This document shows positions 43,117-55,630 of a DNA stretch of 64,000 nt, piece by piece (positions within the stretch are counted from its first letter, which is position 1; each line of letters starts with the position of its first letter). The DNA comes from Dryococelus australis. Its lineage: Eukaryota; Arthropoda; Insecta; Phasmatodea; Phasmatidae. The stretch is from assembly GCA_029891345.1 (NCBI GenBank), contig CM056997.1, positions 219,002,712 to 219,066,711 of the forward strand, given 5' to 3'. The notes under the pieces are model-generated. The model was not told where the DNA came from and searched no databases. It saw only the letters and a list, made by a program, of their open reading frames with translations. The translations under genes were made by a program, and so were the position numbers.

Positions 43117-43395
43117 TGTTCAGTATTTTTGTAAGCAAATGTGTAAATATGTGTCAGCGGACTTTGTGATTGGGCACATGGATACTTGGTCCTGGAAGTA
43201 GTGTGCGCCATCCCCTAAAACTCAGTGTAACTCTAGATGGCGTCGAGGCAAATTGTTTGTAGTGACGAATTAGTTCGCCATGTGGCTAAGTAATTTTACC
43301 AATTTTTCTCTTCTCAGTTGTGTCAGTTTGTTAGTGTATTTTTGAATTAACCAAAGTATTTTCGATTTTTATACCTAATCAGATGTACATAACCT
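43117..43395 (+). mobile_element. 5' LTR of BEL/Pao element
   Basis: Starts TGTTCAGTATTTTTGTAAGC and matches the 3' LTR at 48,678 (TGTTCAGTATTTTATATAAA; GACTTTGTGATTGGGCACATG versus GAACTTTGTGATTGGGCGCATG; TTGGTCCTGGAAG in both). The 3' limit is set where similarity fades (TTATACCT), so it is approximate. Confidence 0.8.
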
Positions 43396-43519
43396 CACTT
43401 GTGCTATGACACAATAGGTTATGGCTTTGTATTCTCTGTAGGCATACCATTTTTTTTCGATTTCTTCATGTAGAAATTTTTTGAAATGGATTTTAGGCAT
43501 TTTTACCGAAATTGTAACT

Positions 43520-44730
43520 TCAGGAAACTAAAATACGGCACACCAGTGAGCGTCTTAAGGCATTGACAAGTGCTCCACTTATTACTGCAGAAATTGTGCT
43601 GGAGGTAAATGCACTTGGTGTACAACTGGAGGCAATTGATAGTACTGTAAATTCAATATGTGACATTTTACTGCAGTCAGATCCACTTCCTGATGACTTC
43701 GATGAAAATATTTTGACCTCTAACATAACGAGCTGTTTAAACTGTATGACACTCGTATTGTGGCTTCGTTTTTGGGTATGCACGTTGTTCAAAGTGGAAC
43801 AACTCCATCTATTGCAAATCCATCTGCAATTGTAAAGCTTCCCAAGATCAATTTGCCTACTTTTTCTGGTCACTGGGAAGACTGGCCTATGTTTTCGCAG
43901 TTGTATCAGACCACCATTCACAACAATCGTTGTCTGTCTGATGTTGAAAAGTTCCAATATTTAATGAGTTGCCTCACAGGAGAAGCCTTACAATTAGTAA
44001 AAAATCTTCCAATCTCTTCTGAGAAATATCCTGTGGCATGGGAACTTCTTACATCTCAGTACCAAAAATTGAGAAAGCTGACAACATTGAATATAAACAG
44101 AATCCTCGATTTTCATTCTGTCAACAACAAATATCACAAATCCATGAGCCATTTTGTCAGCAAATTCAATTCAAATTCATGAGTCCTTGAGGGATTAGGC
44201 TGTAATGTAACTGAGGAAAATCCTGTTCTTGTCACAGTATTGATGAGAAAGTTAGATGTGGAGCTGCGCATTCAGTTTGAAAGTTTCTGCCTGAAAGGGT
44301 TTCTACTATGGACTGTGCCATTGATATAGGAGTCAAAATAAGCACCAGTCAAATAGCCCAGAAGGCCAACTTTAAAAAAATAAATAATGCAACACAACCA
44401 CCAGTCAAATAGTCCAGAAGGCCAACTTTAAAAAATAAGTAATGTAACACAACCACCCAAATCAGTATTTGTAATTAATTCTGAGCCCAATCAGTGAAAG
44501 CAGTGTATTGTCGGTCAGCAGATCACTCATTCTGTATATAAATGTTCAGCGTGACAGTCAATACTCAAAGTAAGAAACTCTGCTTCAATTGCCTGGTAAT
44601 AGCCCATACTGTAGTGACATATTCCTCAGCTCATACGTGTTTTCGATGCAAATAGAGGCATCATACTCTACTTTATGTTGATGGTCAACCTAGGCCTAAT
44701 CCAATAATTCATGTTGAAAATGATACTTCA
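43520..44730 (+). pseudogene. BEL/Pao Gag (DUF1759 type) remnant
   Basis: N-terminal part APLITAEIVLEVNALGVQLE (~43,570) and after a frame change KLPKINLPTFSGHWEDWPMF (~43,840), YQTTIHNNRCLSDVEKFQYL, GEALQLVKNLP: the DUF1759 capsid core of BEL elements. A stop breaks it at ~44,180. Downstream, KLCFNCLVIAHT (~44,578) and TCFRCK, stop, RHHTLLY (~44,640) are the paired zinc knuckles, in damaged form. Provides the particle protein in live elements. Confidence 0.85.
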
Positions 44731-44789
44731 AGTGCTGATAATTGAGAATTAGCAATTTGTGTGTGTCTTTTCAGATTGTAGTCGTAGTT

Positions 44790-45025
44790 CAGTGATGTTA
44801 TCTATTACCCTGGTAACTGTGTATGATGCTGACCATAAACAGTGTGTGGTTCGATGCTTACTGGACAGTGCGGCTCAGGCGTCCTTCATGACAGATGCAG
44901 CTGCAGAAGTGCTGTCTTTACCTGTTCTAAAGGTCAAGGAAAGGGCCTGCGGTCTCGTGCATGGTACAGTCATCTTGAAGGGAGCTGTCAGTTGTAAAAT
45001 TAAAACCTTGGTTGTATCTAAATGA
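44790..45025 (+). pseudogene. BEL/Pao aspartic protease remnant
   Basis: MLSITLVTVYDADHKQCVVR then LLDSAAQASFMTDAAA. The catalytic Asp-Ser/Thr-Gly reads Asp-Ser-Ala, so the Gly is changed. A stop at 45,023 ends the frame. It follows Gag and precedes the reverse transcriptase as expected. Confidence 0.75.
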
Positions 45026-45109
45026 TCCTTAACTCACTCTCTTTTTGTGGTATATAAAATCACTAGCAATTTACCACGAGTAACTGTGGATTCATGTGTT
45101 CGTAACCAA

Positions 45110-47092
45110 TAGGGGTCTCTTCGATTAGCTGATACCCAGTTTGACAAACCTGATCATGTTGACATGTTGCTGGGTGCTGACATATATGCAAGAGTTTGTA
45201 TGAGTGGGCGACTTGAACTAGGTCAGCACATACCTGTTGTGTTGGAGTCTAAATTTGGTTGGATGCTACTGGAAGAATACCTTGAACTGAATGCCAGCTC
45301 TGATCAAAAGCTGATTTCCATTTTTGTGGGGACTGATGACTCGCTAGATTCACTTCTCAAACAGTTTTGGGAAACTGAGGAACCCCCTCATGTAGTTGCG
45401 AAACAATGGGATGCTGACTTCTGTGGGACTCACTTCATGGCTACTCACTCTCGAGATGAATCTGGTACATAAAAGGTTGGCCTCCCATTCAAATCTGAGG
45501 GACAGCGTATCGGAACTTCATACGTACATGCAGAAAACAGAATCTATGCTCTGGAGCGCAAACTCGCATCTCAAACAGACATGAAAACAATTTACAAGGA
45601 CTTCATAGCTGATTATGCTACTTCAGGTCATATGGAACCCTATGCTCACTCCACCCAAAAGGTAGAAAGTTGAGAAACCTCTGAATTTTTTATCCCTCAC
45701 CATGATGTGTACAAACTGCCTAGTTATACCAACAAATTGAGATTGATTTTTGATGGTAGTGCCAGGACTTCAAATGGTGTATCCCTCAACGATATTCTCC
45801 TCTCTGGACCCAAGCTTCAAAATGAGATATGCAATGTCATCTTATGGTTCAGACCCTATAGTGTTGTTTTCTCTTGCGACATAAAGCAAATATATCAGCA
45901 GATTCTAATTAATGAGGATGATCGATCATATCAACTTATTCTGTGGCGTGAAGAACCCTCTCTCCCACTTGCTGTGTTCCAACTTAATACTGTAACATAT
46001 GGACTCACACCGTCTCCATTTCTGGCGATTCACACCTTACACCAGTTGGCCACTTATGAGGGTCTCCATTATCCACTGGCACAAAATGCTCTTCAAAATC
46101 ACATTTTTGTAGATGATATTGTAATTGGTGCATCATTGGTGGAGGAAGCATTTGTACTAAAGAATCAGTTGATTAAACACTTACAAAGGGATGGATTTGA
46201 ACTTAGGAAATGGTCGAGTAACCAGCTACAGTTGTTGGATGACATTAATTTATCTCATCGTGACAATCCCAAAGTACTTGACATCTCATCTGAGCCTGTG
46301 GTGAATATTTTGGGTTTTAAGTGGAGTGCAGAGACTGATGATTTCTTTTACCATTTAAATATTTGCAATGGTGACTCAACAAAATGTCTGTTTTGTCACA
46401 GATATCTCGCATTTACGACCCCATGGGCTAGTTATCTCAAGTGATAGTGTGGGCAAAAATTCTGCTACTGTGATTGTGGACCCAAGGAGTGGGTTGGAAC
46501 GAACCCCTACCATCACCAACATAAGAGCAGTCCAATCAGTATATCGATGGACTTTTCCAACTTGAAACCCTTAGTGTCCCATATTTTGTTTGTCCTGAGG
46601 CAGCATGTGTAGAGCTTTGCAGATGCATCTGAACGAGCCTACGCAGCTGTTGTGTATTCGAGAAGTAGTGATTCTGATTGGAATGTGAACATGCATCTCA
46701 TACTGGCCAAGTTTAGAGTAGATCCAGTAAAACAAGTTTCGCTTCCTCGACTTGAGCTGTGTGGTGCTCATTTGCTGGAAAAATTGTTGTACTATTATCA
46801 TGCCTTCCTCACTCAACATTTAACAGTCACTGCCAGTCATGTGTGGACTGACGCTAGTGTAGTTCTCACCTGGGTTAGGACTCAACCCTACCTGTTAAAA
46901 ACCTTTGTCGCAAATAGAGTTGCTCAAATCCAGGAATGGGTTCCACCTCAGTGTTGGAAACATGTTGTTTCTAGAGACAATCCTGCAGATTGTGCTTCTT
47001 GTGGTCTGCTTCCCCATGACCTAAGTTGTCATACCCTCTGGTGGCATGGCCCACAATGGTTAATGGATCCATATGACCAGTGGTCACTGTGA
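45110..47092 (+). pseudogene. BEL/Pao reverse transcriptase and RNase H, lightly broken
   Basis: Copies element RNA into DNA. MLLGADIYARVCMSGRLELG and ESKFGWMLLEEY (45,164-45,300) are the Pao linker. The RT proper (45,620-46,440) has KLRLIFDGSARTSNGVSLND, VFSCDIKQIYQQI (Asp codon ~45,878) and FVDDIVIG (two Asp codons 46,112-46,117), so the polymerase triad is present. WSSNQLQLLDDI and VNILGFKW follow. After a frame change, FADASERAYAAVVYSRSSD (~46,618) opens the RNase H-like region, with VSLPRLELCGAHLLEKLL, WTDASVVLTWVR and NPADCASCGLLP to 47,092. Fewer breaks than in the copia element, so it is younger. Confidence 0.88.
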
Positions 47093-47529
47093 CTAGTGAG
47101 CACATATGTACTACTAAAAAGCTTTCATTTTTACAGAAATTCTCATTTTGGTGAAAACTTGTTTGAGTCATGGACTATGTTACACATTTTGTGAAGCACT
47201 GCCAGGGGCAAACTCCTAGCAGTAAAATCCTATTGTCTGTTGAATTAGAGCAAGCAACTGCCATAGTGTGTAGATGTATCCAAAGTTCATGTGTTGAAGA
47301 TGACTTGAAACCATTCCAAAGAGGGAAACCTTGTATGTGACTACAGCATTTGACACCATTTTTGGATCAGCAGAGTGTTCTCAGGACGGGCGGGCATTTG
47401 TCACATGCAAATGTTAAATATGTCACAAAGCACCCTATCATATTGCCAAAAGACCATAGTGCTGTTGAAGCCTTGGTAGTCTATCATAACATAAAGTACC
47501 TACATGTTCTACCATAACTACTGCAGTCT

Positions 47530-48560
47530 CTTGTGTCTTAACAGTTTTGGATTTTGTCCACTCGATACTTGATCCGGTCTCGGGTCTTCAAGTGTGCATG
47601 TTGCTTCCGGTGCCAGCCTGTCAACAGTCCTCCACTTATGGCTGATTTACCCACTGAACAAGTCACAACTGCTGGAGCTTTTGTGCGGACTGGAGTGGAC
47701 TATGCTGGACCGATCTCCATCAGAGTTAATAAGCTGCATCGGTGTGCTATCCAGAAGGCATAACTATCTATCTTCGTATGTTTTGCCATGAAAGCTATCC
47801 ACATTGAAGTTGTAACCGATCTGACCGCAGATAGCTTGGTTGCTGCTCTTACTCGATTTGTGTCAAGACGAGGTTTATGTACTTGTCTGTATTCCGATTG
47901 TGGCACCAACTTTGTTTGTGCTTCAAGGCAACTTCGCCAGTCTTTTAAAAAGTTGCTCAAATCCCCGTTCCTGGAAAACTTTTCCTTTGGCTCATGAGAT
48001 CAGTTTACATTTCTGGCCTCCTGCAGCTCCTCATCAGGGAGGATTGTGGGAATCTGTAGTTAAATAAGCCAAATACCAACTCAAGTATACAATTGGCATT
48101 CAAGTTCTGACACTCGAGGAACTGATGACAGTCCCCAGTAGAGTTGAGGCTGTCCTAAATTCACTACCCCTTACGACTGTCTCTTCTGATCCATGTGACA
48201 TGGTAGCACTAACACCCGGGAACTTCCTCATCGGTAGGCCTCTTGTTGCTGTACCCCAATCTTACGAAGTTGACGATTTCAATATGTGTTTGTCCAAAAG
48301 ATTGAAAATGCTGTGCGCACTAGCCAACCAGATCTGAATATGTTGGTATAAAGAATACTTGCAGCAACTACAGCCCCAGGGGAAGTGGCAAATCGAGCAA
48401 CCATGATTTGCGGGAGAGCATGTTCTGGTTGGAGAAGCGTGTGTTCCACCCCTGGGCTAGTGTTTAGCGAGGGTATTCAAGCTCCACACTGGAAAGGATG
48501 GCGTTTCTCGAGTGGTGGATTTATGAACACAGAAGGGACATCTGTGCACACCTGTACATA
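47530..48560 (+). pseudogene. BEL/Pao integrase and DUF5641-type tail
   Basis: FKCACCFRCQ (~47,590; Cys of the zinc-binding domain), then GAFVRTGVDYAGPISIR (Asp ~47,698), FAMKAIHIEVVTDLTADS, LYSDCGTNFV (Asp ~47,896) and, after a frame change, WPPAAPHQGGLWESVVK (Glu ~48,050): all three catalytic acids present. Downstream LTPGNFLIGRPLVAVP (~48,205) and the end GKDGVSRVVDL belong to the DUF5641 tail found in these elements. Several stops. The stretch 47,095-47,530 between RNase H and integrase is badly decayed. Confidence 0.85.
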
Positions 48561-48677
48561 AGCTGTACCATCTGGCAGTTCAGTAGTGTTTCATCACCAG
48601 TTATGACTTAACTGTATATAGTGAATGTGTATTGTGACTAAAATTTGGAGACCTCAGCCAATCTCGGCAGGAGGTAA

Positions 48678-48912
48678 TGTTCAGTATTTTATATAAACAA
48701 GTGTGTAAATATGTTTCAATGAACTTTGTGATTGGGCGCATGAATATTTGGTCCTGGAAGCAGTGCGCACCATCCCCTGAAGATCAGGGTAACTCATGAT
48801 GGTGTCGGGGTAAGTTGTTCGTAGTGACGATCTCTCTATTGTTGGTTGTCCGGTAAAGTTTGTGTATGAATTGTATAACAGACCATATTCACTATTATAC
48901 CTCAGACTTACT
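48678..48912 (+). mobile_element. 3' LTR of BEL/Pao element
   Basis: Preceded by a purine tract GGCAGGAGGTAA (48,666-48,677) that serves as polypurine primer. The LTR begins TGTTCAGTATTTTAT and ends near TACTAATCAACA. The whole element is 43,117-48,912, ~5.8 kb. I could not confirm a target-site duplication. Confidence 0.8.
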
Positions 48913-49623
48913 AATCAACAATAAAAAAGTCAACTATATTGACTACAATTTCAGCCCCATCTAACTTTGCCAGTTACACATATAACCAAACTATTCCAGC
49001 TGCCAAACCAATCATATATTCCAATCATGCTATCATAAGATCAGTACTATTAATTTAACCATCTGACATCCATATCATCTTAATTCCCGCCAAACCATCC
49101 CACTCATACTAACCGACCATACCAGCTAAGCATTCTGCCCCTCCCATTCAACTAACTAAACATCCCAACAAACAATTCAGCTCTAGCAAAAAAGAATCGC
49201 ACAACTAAACAATTATCTTCACACCATCTAAGCTATACTTATTTTCATACTGCCAAAAAAACCAAACATGTGATCAGGTCACACCAATCAACATAACAGC
49301 TATAAAAAACCATTCAAGCAATCTAAGTGTACAAACAAGTCATACTTGTGTGCATTCGAACCCATGTCAGGACTTTGAAATACATGTTAACCTAACCTAA
49401 CTACACCTTACCTAACCACCACATTCTAGTCATGTATGTTAGAACTTTGAAAGATTTTTCATTTTTAAATATATTAAGTATATTTTTTAGAATATATTAT
49501 GGTCCTATGGAGCTATGTCAACTTCAGGTATACAAAAAAGACAATAAAACAAAATTTAACTGATGCAATTTCGCTAATAGTGACTCCACCACCACAGCCA
49601 CCCCCATCACCACCACCACCACT
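48913..49623. other. No gene; simple repeats
   Basis: CCTAACCTAACTACACCTTACC at 49,389-49,410 and a CCACCACCAC-type tract at 49,585-49,625. Otherwise AT-rich and empty. Confidence 0.5.
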
Positions 49624-50002
49624 GTCTTAATAGACTCTTATATGTCCTTTAGAGTCATTTATGGGACCTTTTTTAGTCAAGGGTCAAGGGTCAAATAATC
49701 ATTCTTGTGAGTGGCAGGACTGACAGTAGTCAGCTTTAAGTGTGACCATAAGTTCAAGCTAAGCGAAGATAACACTAGGAGGAAATAGATTTTCACATTT
49801 AAAAAATCTTATTCACTGGCAATGATGATTAGTTAGCAGCTATCGTTGGACATTTTAGAACGAGTACTATTGCCCTCCTGTGGCATGTACACTCATAAAA
49901 TTTGATTTTAACTGTCAGATAGACATATTACTATGAGTGTATAAGTGTTAAGTTTATTATTTAAATTATTTTTTATTTTATTCTAATATATCTTATACTA
50001 TT

Positions 50003-50074
<72 letters not shown>

Positions 50075-50850
50075 GCACTTTTCGAAGAATATCTGCTTTA
50101 CTAACTGTCACCAGACTAAATTTATCCTTGCCTCAAACTATAATTCAAGTAGACCACAGCCCACAGTTCAGAACATCTTGAATGAATCATTGCTAGATTA
50201 TAACTCACCACGTCCCATTCATTTTATCCAAGGCCAGCGAACCTTCTAAAGGTCAAGAGCAAGTCTGTACTTGTGCAGTTACTGGATTCTGTACGTGCTT
50301 CCTGGCCATTTTCGCACTTGGATGGTGTCAGATAGCCTGTCAGCACATAGCAGGTCCGTACCTGCAGTGTCAGGTAAATAAAGAGAATAAATCAGCAGGC
50401 TTCACGAGCAAGTACATGCCTGCAACTGAATTGAACTTTGTGTCAGCATGGTTGAAAAAGATGGCTTTTTTAAGTATCCTAACCATCATGTAGGACTTTG
50501 CATATATTAAAACTAGACCAACACAAATTAATAATAATATATTACTTTTCACATAAATTGTTTGTGTGTTTGTATGTATCGTCTCCATCGTGTACAAAGA
50601 ACTGTTGCATTTGATGCCGTTTTAAGAAAATTTGAAGACGGGACTTTTAATTAATAAAATATTCTTTATAAATGTACTCTTTTATTTTACATTTCGGTTA
50701 CATATAATTTTCCTTTTTTAAAAATCTATATTTTTTTGGTCATCCTTCCTTTGGGTTGGAACTGCTCATACTTCCTTCGGAATAGAACTCTTCATACTTC
50801 CTTCGGTTGGAATTGGTATAGTTTTCGACATCGCCCTCTCACTTTTCCAC
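49624..50850 (+). repeat. Left terminal inverted repeat of the Polinton
   Basis: Matches the right arm in reverse complement: CTTAATAGACTCTTATATGTC / CTTAATAGACTCTGATATGTC at the tips, CAGGTCCGTACCTGCA / CAGGTCTGTACCTGCA, GCAGGCTTCACGAGCAAGTAC, GGACTTTGCA, and ACTTCCTTCGG-TTGGAA near the inner end. It contains a (TA)n run (50,005-50,072) missing from the right arm. Confidence 0.8.
50005..50072. repeat. (TA)n microsatellite
   Basis: About 33 TA units inside the left terminal repeat only. Confidence 0.95.
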
Positions 50851-51579
50851 CCCGAATGGCTCCTTAAGCAATAATACGCTTGGTTCTCCAGCTTGAGACA
50901 GATCAATACAGTACGTTCTTACAGTACTGCAGAGAGATATATCTTTTAAGTCTCCATGGTGCTGCAAGAATGACCTGTATAGACTGGTTACGACGCCAAA
51001 AAATAAACCTACACCTACAAAAACACTATGAACAGACGAGACTACAAGAATGAAAATAACAGCCACAAGTACAAAGAGAAAGAAAGAATTGTAGATAAAG
51101 AGGAAGGCAAGAAGAATATTAATAGGTTGGGTAAGAAGAATACTGCCTCTAGTGGTTACAATGGGTCAAATTTTCACAACTAAAAATATTTCACCCCCAC
51201 AACCCCGGTAAGGATATTAGTTGGAACCCCAAGAATTAACTTTAAACCCTGGTCGGAGATCTAAACCAAAATCATAGTCCCAAATCCCCATGCAGAAATG
51301 CACAAGCATAATTGCAGAAGTGAAATACTAGTTGCAACAATTTATAGTCAAATTTTTTGGTAGTGGCACAATCTCTCGCTTTCTTATGATGGTGTCTGTT
51401 GCTGTGTCAGCACCTTGAATGTGTGTGCCTGCTGTTAGTAATAGCTACAACATTTTACATACATACACACACACATGCAACACCATATGCTTATATTGGA
51501 CAGAAATATACTTCTCTTCTTTCTTCTCTTCTTTTATTCTTCTCTTCCTAATTTCTACCGAATATGACCATAGGATAGT

Positions 51580-54500
51580 GTATGAAACTTTGTTTATTGA
51601 TTTTTGTATCCATGTAGCTCTGTCAGTATACCACCGCCCAATATCCGTCTCTTGTCGTCCTTCTATGTGAGCGCGACTTTGTTTATACACTGGGTGTAAA
51701 CTTCGTGTTGGTATGACCTTATATTATTCATGGTTACACGCACGACGTGCTGCTGCTCCGAATCTCTCTTGTAATCTTGAGAGGTAAATTTTTTCTTCAT
51801 TCTTGTTTTCTGTACACCCTTAGATTTCATGATAATCTTGTATCCACATATATAGCTATACATTTTCGAATGCAGCACTACAAACTGTCTCTACAGTTCC
51901 CCACCACAATCGTCTTTAAATTTCCCCACCACTTTCCTGTTGGCAGGGAAGTAGCAAGGATGAGATGGGGGTAGGTGCTGGCATCCATCTCTTCCATGAG
52001 TGTGGGATCTGTGGCTAGGTCTACATAGTAGTCTTCTGTTTCAATTTCGTAAATTAACGAGACGGTATTTGTATATATTATCTTAATTCGGTCTTCAAAT
52101 TTCTGTTTTATGTTGTCGTGATTGAACCTGCAAATTAAAGTTTTGGAGAGGTCGAGTACTGAAAAGCTGGCGTAAATAGGTTTATCAAACATTATGGTCT
52201 CCTTTTCCATTTTCATTGAGGATAAATTTTCTGTGTATATTGTGTGCAACTTGATGATAGTTTAGCTATTAGTTTCTTCAGTCTTCTCTCGTTGCACACC
52301 AATTCCATTATTTGTCTCTTCCTTTCGTTTTCCATTAATTTTCCAAATGTTGCATTGTTCATAAGCAACAAAAAGTTTTTTTGAAAAATCATTGCTGGCT
52401 GCCTGTTTTTTTTTTTTTTTTTTTTTTTTTTTCAGTGTCCGGGTTGATGTAGCGCTTGAGCCATACCTCATGTTAAAATTGCAGCACACGATGACTCTTT
52501 GTCACCTGGAAGCTGTGGGATAATGCTTCCTTTATGTTGATATAATGTAAAATATAATTCTCTTTAAGTTGCTATGTCGTCAATTATTATTTGGTCTTGC
52601 CATCTGGATGACGCTCATTGATGGGCAAGAATGACAGATCTTTGTGCAAATCGTGGAGTTCTGCAGGATATTCTTCATCTACATCTAGCACGTAACCGAA
52701 TAGTCCATCATCTGGCATCACTGTCATGTCGATGGCGGTGCTCACCCACTAGAAGTCACGCACAGGAAAGAGCAGAGACATTGCCCACCCGTACAAGTTG
52801 TTGGTATCTAGGTACTGGAATTAGACGGGCAGCTTGCTGGCATCATATGTGGATGGAATATACTTATTGATTGCTTTTGCATGATGCTTCACACACTGGA
52901 CCACTACGCCTCTTATTCCTTCTGCTATGAATAAATGTTTGTCGTAATCGACCAATAGTTCCAGCTCGACCTTGGTGTGTTTCAATATTGTGTCAAATGA
53001 GAAGCTAGGCGCGCCTACGTAACGGACACAGTCCAGGCCATATGTTTCCAGGCACAGTTCCCTGAAGTTTTCAAATGCATCTGACAACAACAAACCATCA
53101 GTCTTAAAATAAATGTTTGAAAAATCTTCCATTTTCTGACAGGCGACTTTTTCCCAAAAATTAAGAGCGTCAGTATAGTCTTCTTCACTGATTGCCGTGT
53201 CCATCAACCTGTTGTAAAATTTGTTGCTAGAGGGCAGCTGCATCTCTTCCAGTTTTTGCAAGCAGTCTATTTTATCGTAGGGGAACATGCCCTTTCTCCT
53301 TTCTAGTTCCATCTCGTCTGGGCTGAAGAATTTTGCAGTATTTATAAGTTTGTCTCTTGGCAGGTTTTCAGCGAGGGTGACGAGGCTGGTCGACATGAAG
53401 CGGAAGGTGTCGATAAACTGTATTGCAAACTTTTCCCCAGTGATTTCGAGAATGTCATTTTAATTTCTCCTCTGTACATGAGATGATGATTTCCTTGTCG
53501 TTGTAGTATAGTCATTTGACTATAAAGTGCTCGTCATATATTAGGTGGCTTAATAACACAGGCAATCTCTTTCGACTGCGGCGAAGTTCGTTTAAGTTAT
53601 TGCAGGAGGCCCCAATGTAGTTTCCGGTGAAGTGGTCGTGGTCCATTACCTAGCAGTTGTCTTGTGTAAGTATTTCTTCACAGTAGCAGCAGGTATCTGA
53701 CATAGCATGATTCAGTAATTGCAGGTTGCTGAGCGGCTTCATTGGTTCACTTGTTTCATAAATTCCCTTCACCTTATGTCCAATGTCTATGATCTGTTCA
53801 ATAAATTTCGTGGCTGCATCTTTTCCATTGTAAATTATTGGCTCCGTTGGCAGACTTGTTGTTTTGCCAGCAGGCATTATGTCATTATATATTTGAACAA
53901 AGGAACAAAAATGATATGCCTTCTGTTTTTGATATGAGTATGTGCTAGATGTGTGGGGGTCGGCCTGGCAGGCCTGGGTGGGCAGAATCATTGCTTCAAA
54001 ATCTGCATAAATGACGATTTGCATCTTGTCTCCTTTGTGGTGGTTTGTAAATTTGAGAGTTGGTCTTATTCCCATCTCGTCGTGGCTTGGTATCTCGATT
54101 CTCGCTGGAGCATTACGACTGCAATATTTCTTCAGCTCTGCCAACATCTCTTTGCCTGTCTTTCCTGCCATTCGTGTAATATCATGGTAGGATGTAAAAC
54201 ACCTTTTACAAATATAGATTTCACTATGGTGGCCTGCTATTTGGAACCTCATCAGGCAAGAATTTTTTTTATATGTGAAATGTGCATTGTCTTTGATGGT
54301 GAGGAGGAGTTCAAAATTCATGGGATTCTCTTCATTGCAGACTCGTCTTGGCACTAACTTAATTTCATCATTGAGAATAAATATATTTACCATCACTCCA
54401 GAATTTGGTTTTTCAAATATGGTTAGCTGGTGCAGAGGTATGGGGAACTCGGTGTAATTTAAGTTGAACATGGTCTTCAGATCTCTCTAGCTGTGGTTGA

Positions 54501-55470
54501 CTCAATCGGGATGTACATCTTCAACGTATCTGGCGAGTATGGCCCACTTGAAGCACTCGTGATCCTTGTTTTTTGGGTTAATGATAGCTTCTTTACACTT
54601 GATGGGTGCTGGTAATTCTATGTAGCTAGATACAAGCACTAGGCCCAATCGATTAATTCAGGGCTGCATTCTCTTCACTGCAGTAAGTGTCCATCCAGAT
54701 TCTTTACTCTGGTTCTCGTTCTTGTCTTGACAGATCTTGACCAAGCTGGCCGCCACAACTTTTCCACATCATCTTTATGGTACAATGGGACATTCTTGGT
54801 CTTGAAGGCACGCTGCTCTACTTCATATTGGTGGGGCTCATGTTTGCCATAGTCACACTCCAAGAACAAATTTAATTTAATTTGCCCATTTGCAATTATT
54901 TCTTTCTGCAGCTGGTCAAAATATTTTGCTTCAGTCCCTCTATACATGCACACACATATTTCGCCTCTTCGTTCGTATTTTCCACCATGTACGTCTTTAA
55001 ATTGCCTCTAAATGCAGCCTCTCCCAATACAAATCTGTGGGCTGTGGGCTGTCCGGATCCCATGATGATTCATGGTCGAGGTGCTAGTGTAGGTGTTGGC
55101 TGCCGCTAGGTGGAAACATCATATATTACCTTCTTTGCAGGTGGAGGTACTGGGCTGGTACACTTATTAGAGAGGGTCTTTAATGTGTCTGCCCTCATGA
55201 ACTCTTTGCCACAGTCTTCGCATTTATATAGCATCTTCTCCAGATCGAATCGACAGCTAGCCTTATGCCATCGGGCATTTGCTATGTTGGCATATTGAAC
55301 ATCACAGAATTTGCAGTTTCCAGCTGCTTTCTGCCGCACGACTCCATTACAGCTTCGCAGTTGGTGTTCCATACTATCTTTCCGCGCAAATTTCATCCCA
55401 CATTTTTCGCAGACTTCTTCTTCCCTTAGGGGATTGTGATTACAGGTCCTCTAGTGCTCAACCCATTATT
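51580..55470 (-). pseudogene. Polinton protein-primed family B DNA polymerase, broken
   Basis: Replicates the element DNA in live Polintons. Reading left: three zinc fingers (CEKCGMKFARKDSMEHQLRSC ~55,415; CKFCDVQYANIANARWHKASC; CEDCGKEFMRADTLKTLSNKC with one His lost); IKLNLFLECDYG and EQRAFKTKNVPLYHKDDVEK (~54,880); SYIELPAPIKCKEAIINPKN (~54,620); exonuclease motif VIYADFEAMI (~54,003); VMDHDHFTGNYIGASC (~53,640); FKTDGLLLSDAFENFRELCL (~53,110); SFDTILKHTKVELELLVDYD; YLDTNNLYGWAMS (~52,812); FDKPIYASFSVLDLSKTL (~52,185); and the active-site motif, which should contain Asp-Thr-Asp-Ser but reads YTNTVS (52,075-52,058). The end SYQHEVYTQCINKVALT lies near 51,670. At least six frame breaks; an A run of ~27 (- strand) interrupts it at 52,408-52,432. 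Confidence 0.9.
52408..52432 (-). repeat. Poly(A) run within the polymerase frame
   Basis: About 25-27 T on the + strand, coding poly-Lys in the - frame (TLKKKKKKKKKKKQAASND). It replaces what is normally a short Lys/Arg-rich link, so it is a replication-slippage expansion, not a retro-insertion tail; coding similarity resumes directly after it. Confidence 0.8.
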
Positions 55471-55615
55471 GTGTGCCGATAAATAATCAGAACAAACCCC
55501 AAAAAATAACCCTGGTGGTGGTGGTATTACACTTAACCCAGAGACAGTAGAAGGCGAAGGAAGTTGGAAGACCCCCGAAGTTCCCACATCAACACGGCCT
55601 CCCTCCATGCTAAAG

Positions 55616-55630
55616 ACTTCAACAAAAAAC
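55616..55630 (-). other. Splice acceptor and candidate start codon upstream of the polymerase zinc fingers
   Basis: On the - strand TGTTTGTTGCAG is followed by GTTTTTTGTTGAAGTC and, at 55,618, ATG opening MEGGRVDVGTSGVFQLPSPS. A second intron, ending at CACTAG near 55,450, would be needed to join it to the zinc-finger frame. Inferred from splice-site consensus only. Confidence 0.45.

Noticed and set aside
51445-51690. Small + and - strand frames at 51.4-51.7 kb as separate genes
   Set aside because: The - strand text KVALT and upstream belongs to the C-terminus of the Polinton polymerase; the rest is antisense or past its end.
52408-52432. Poly(T) run taken as the poly(A) tail of a retrotransposed insertion
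   Set aside because: Polymerase similarity continues directly on both sides with no inserted sequence; slippage in a Lys-rich stretch is simpler.
53719-54457. Several + strand frames overlapping the polymerase
   Set aside because: They are antisense to conserved exonuclease-domain coding sequence.
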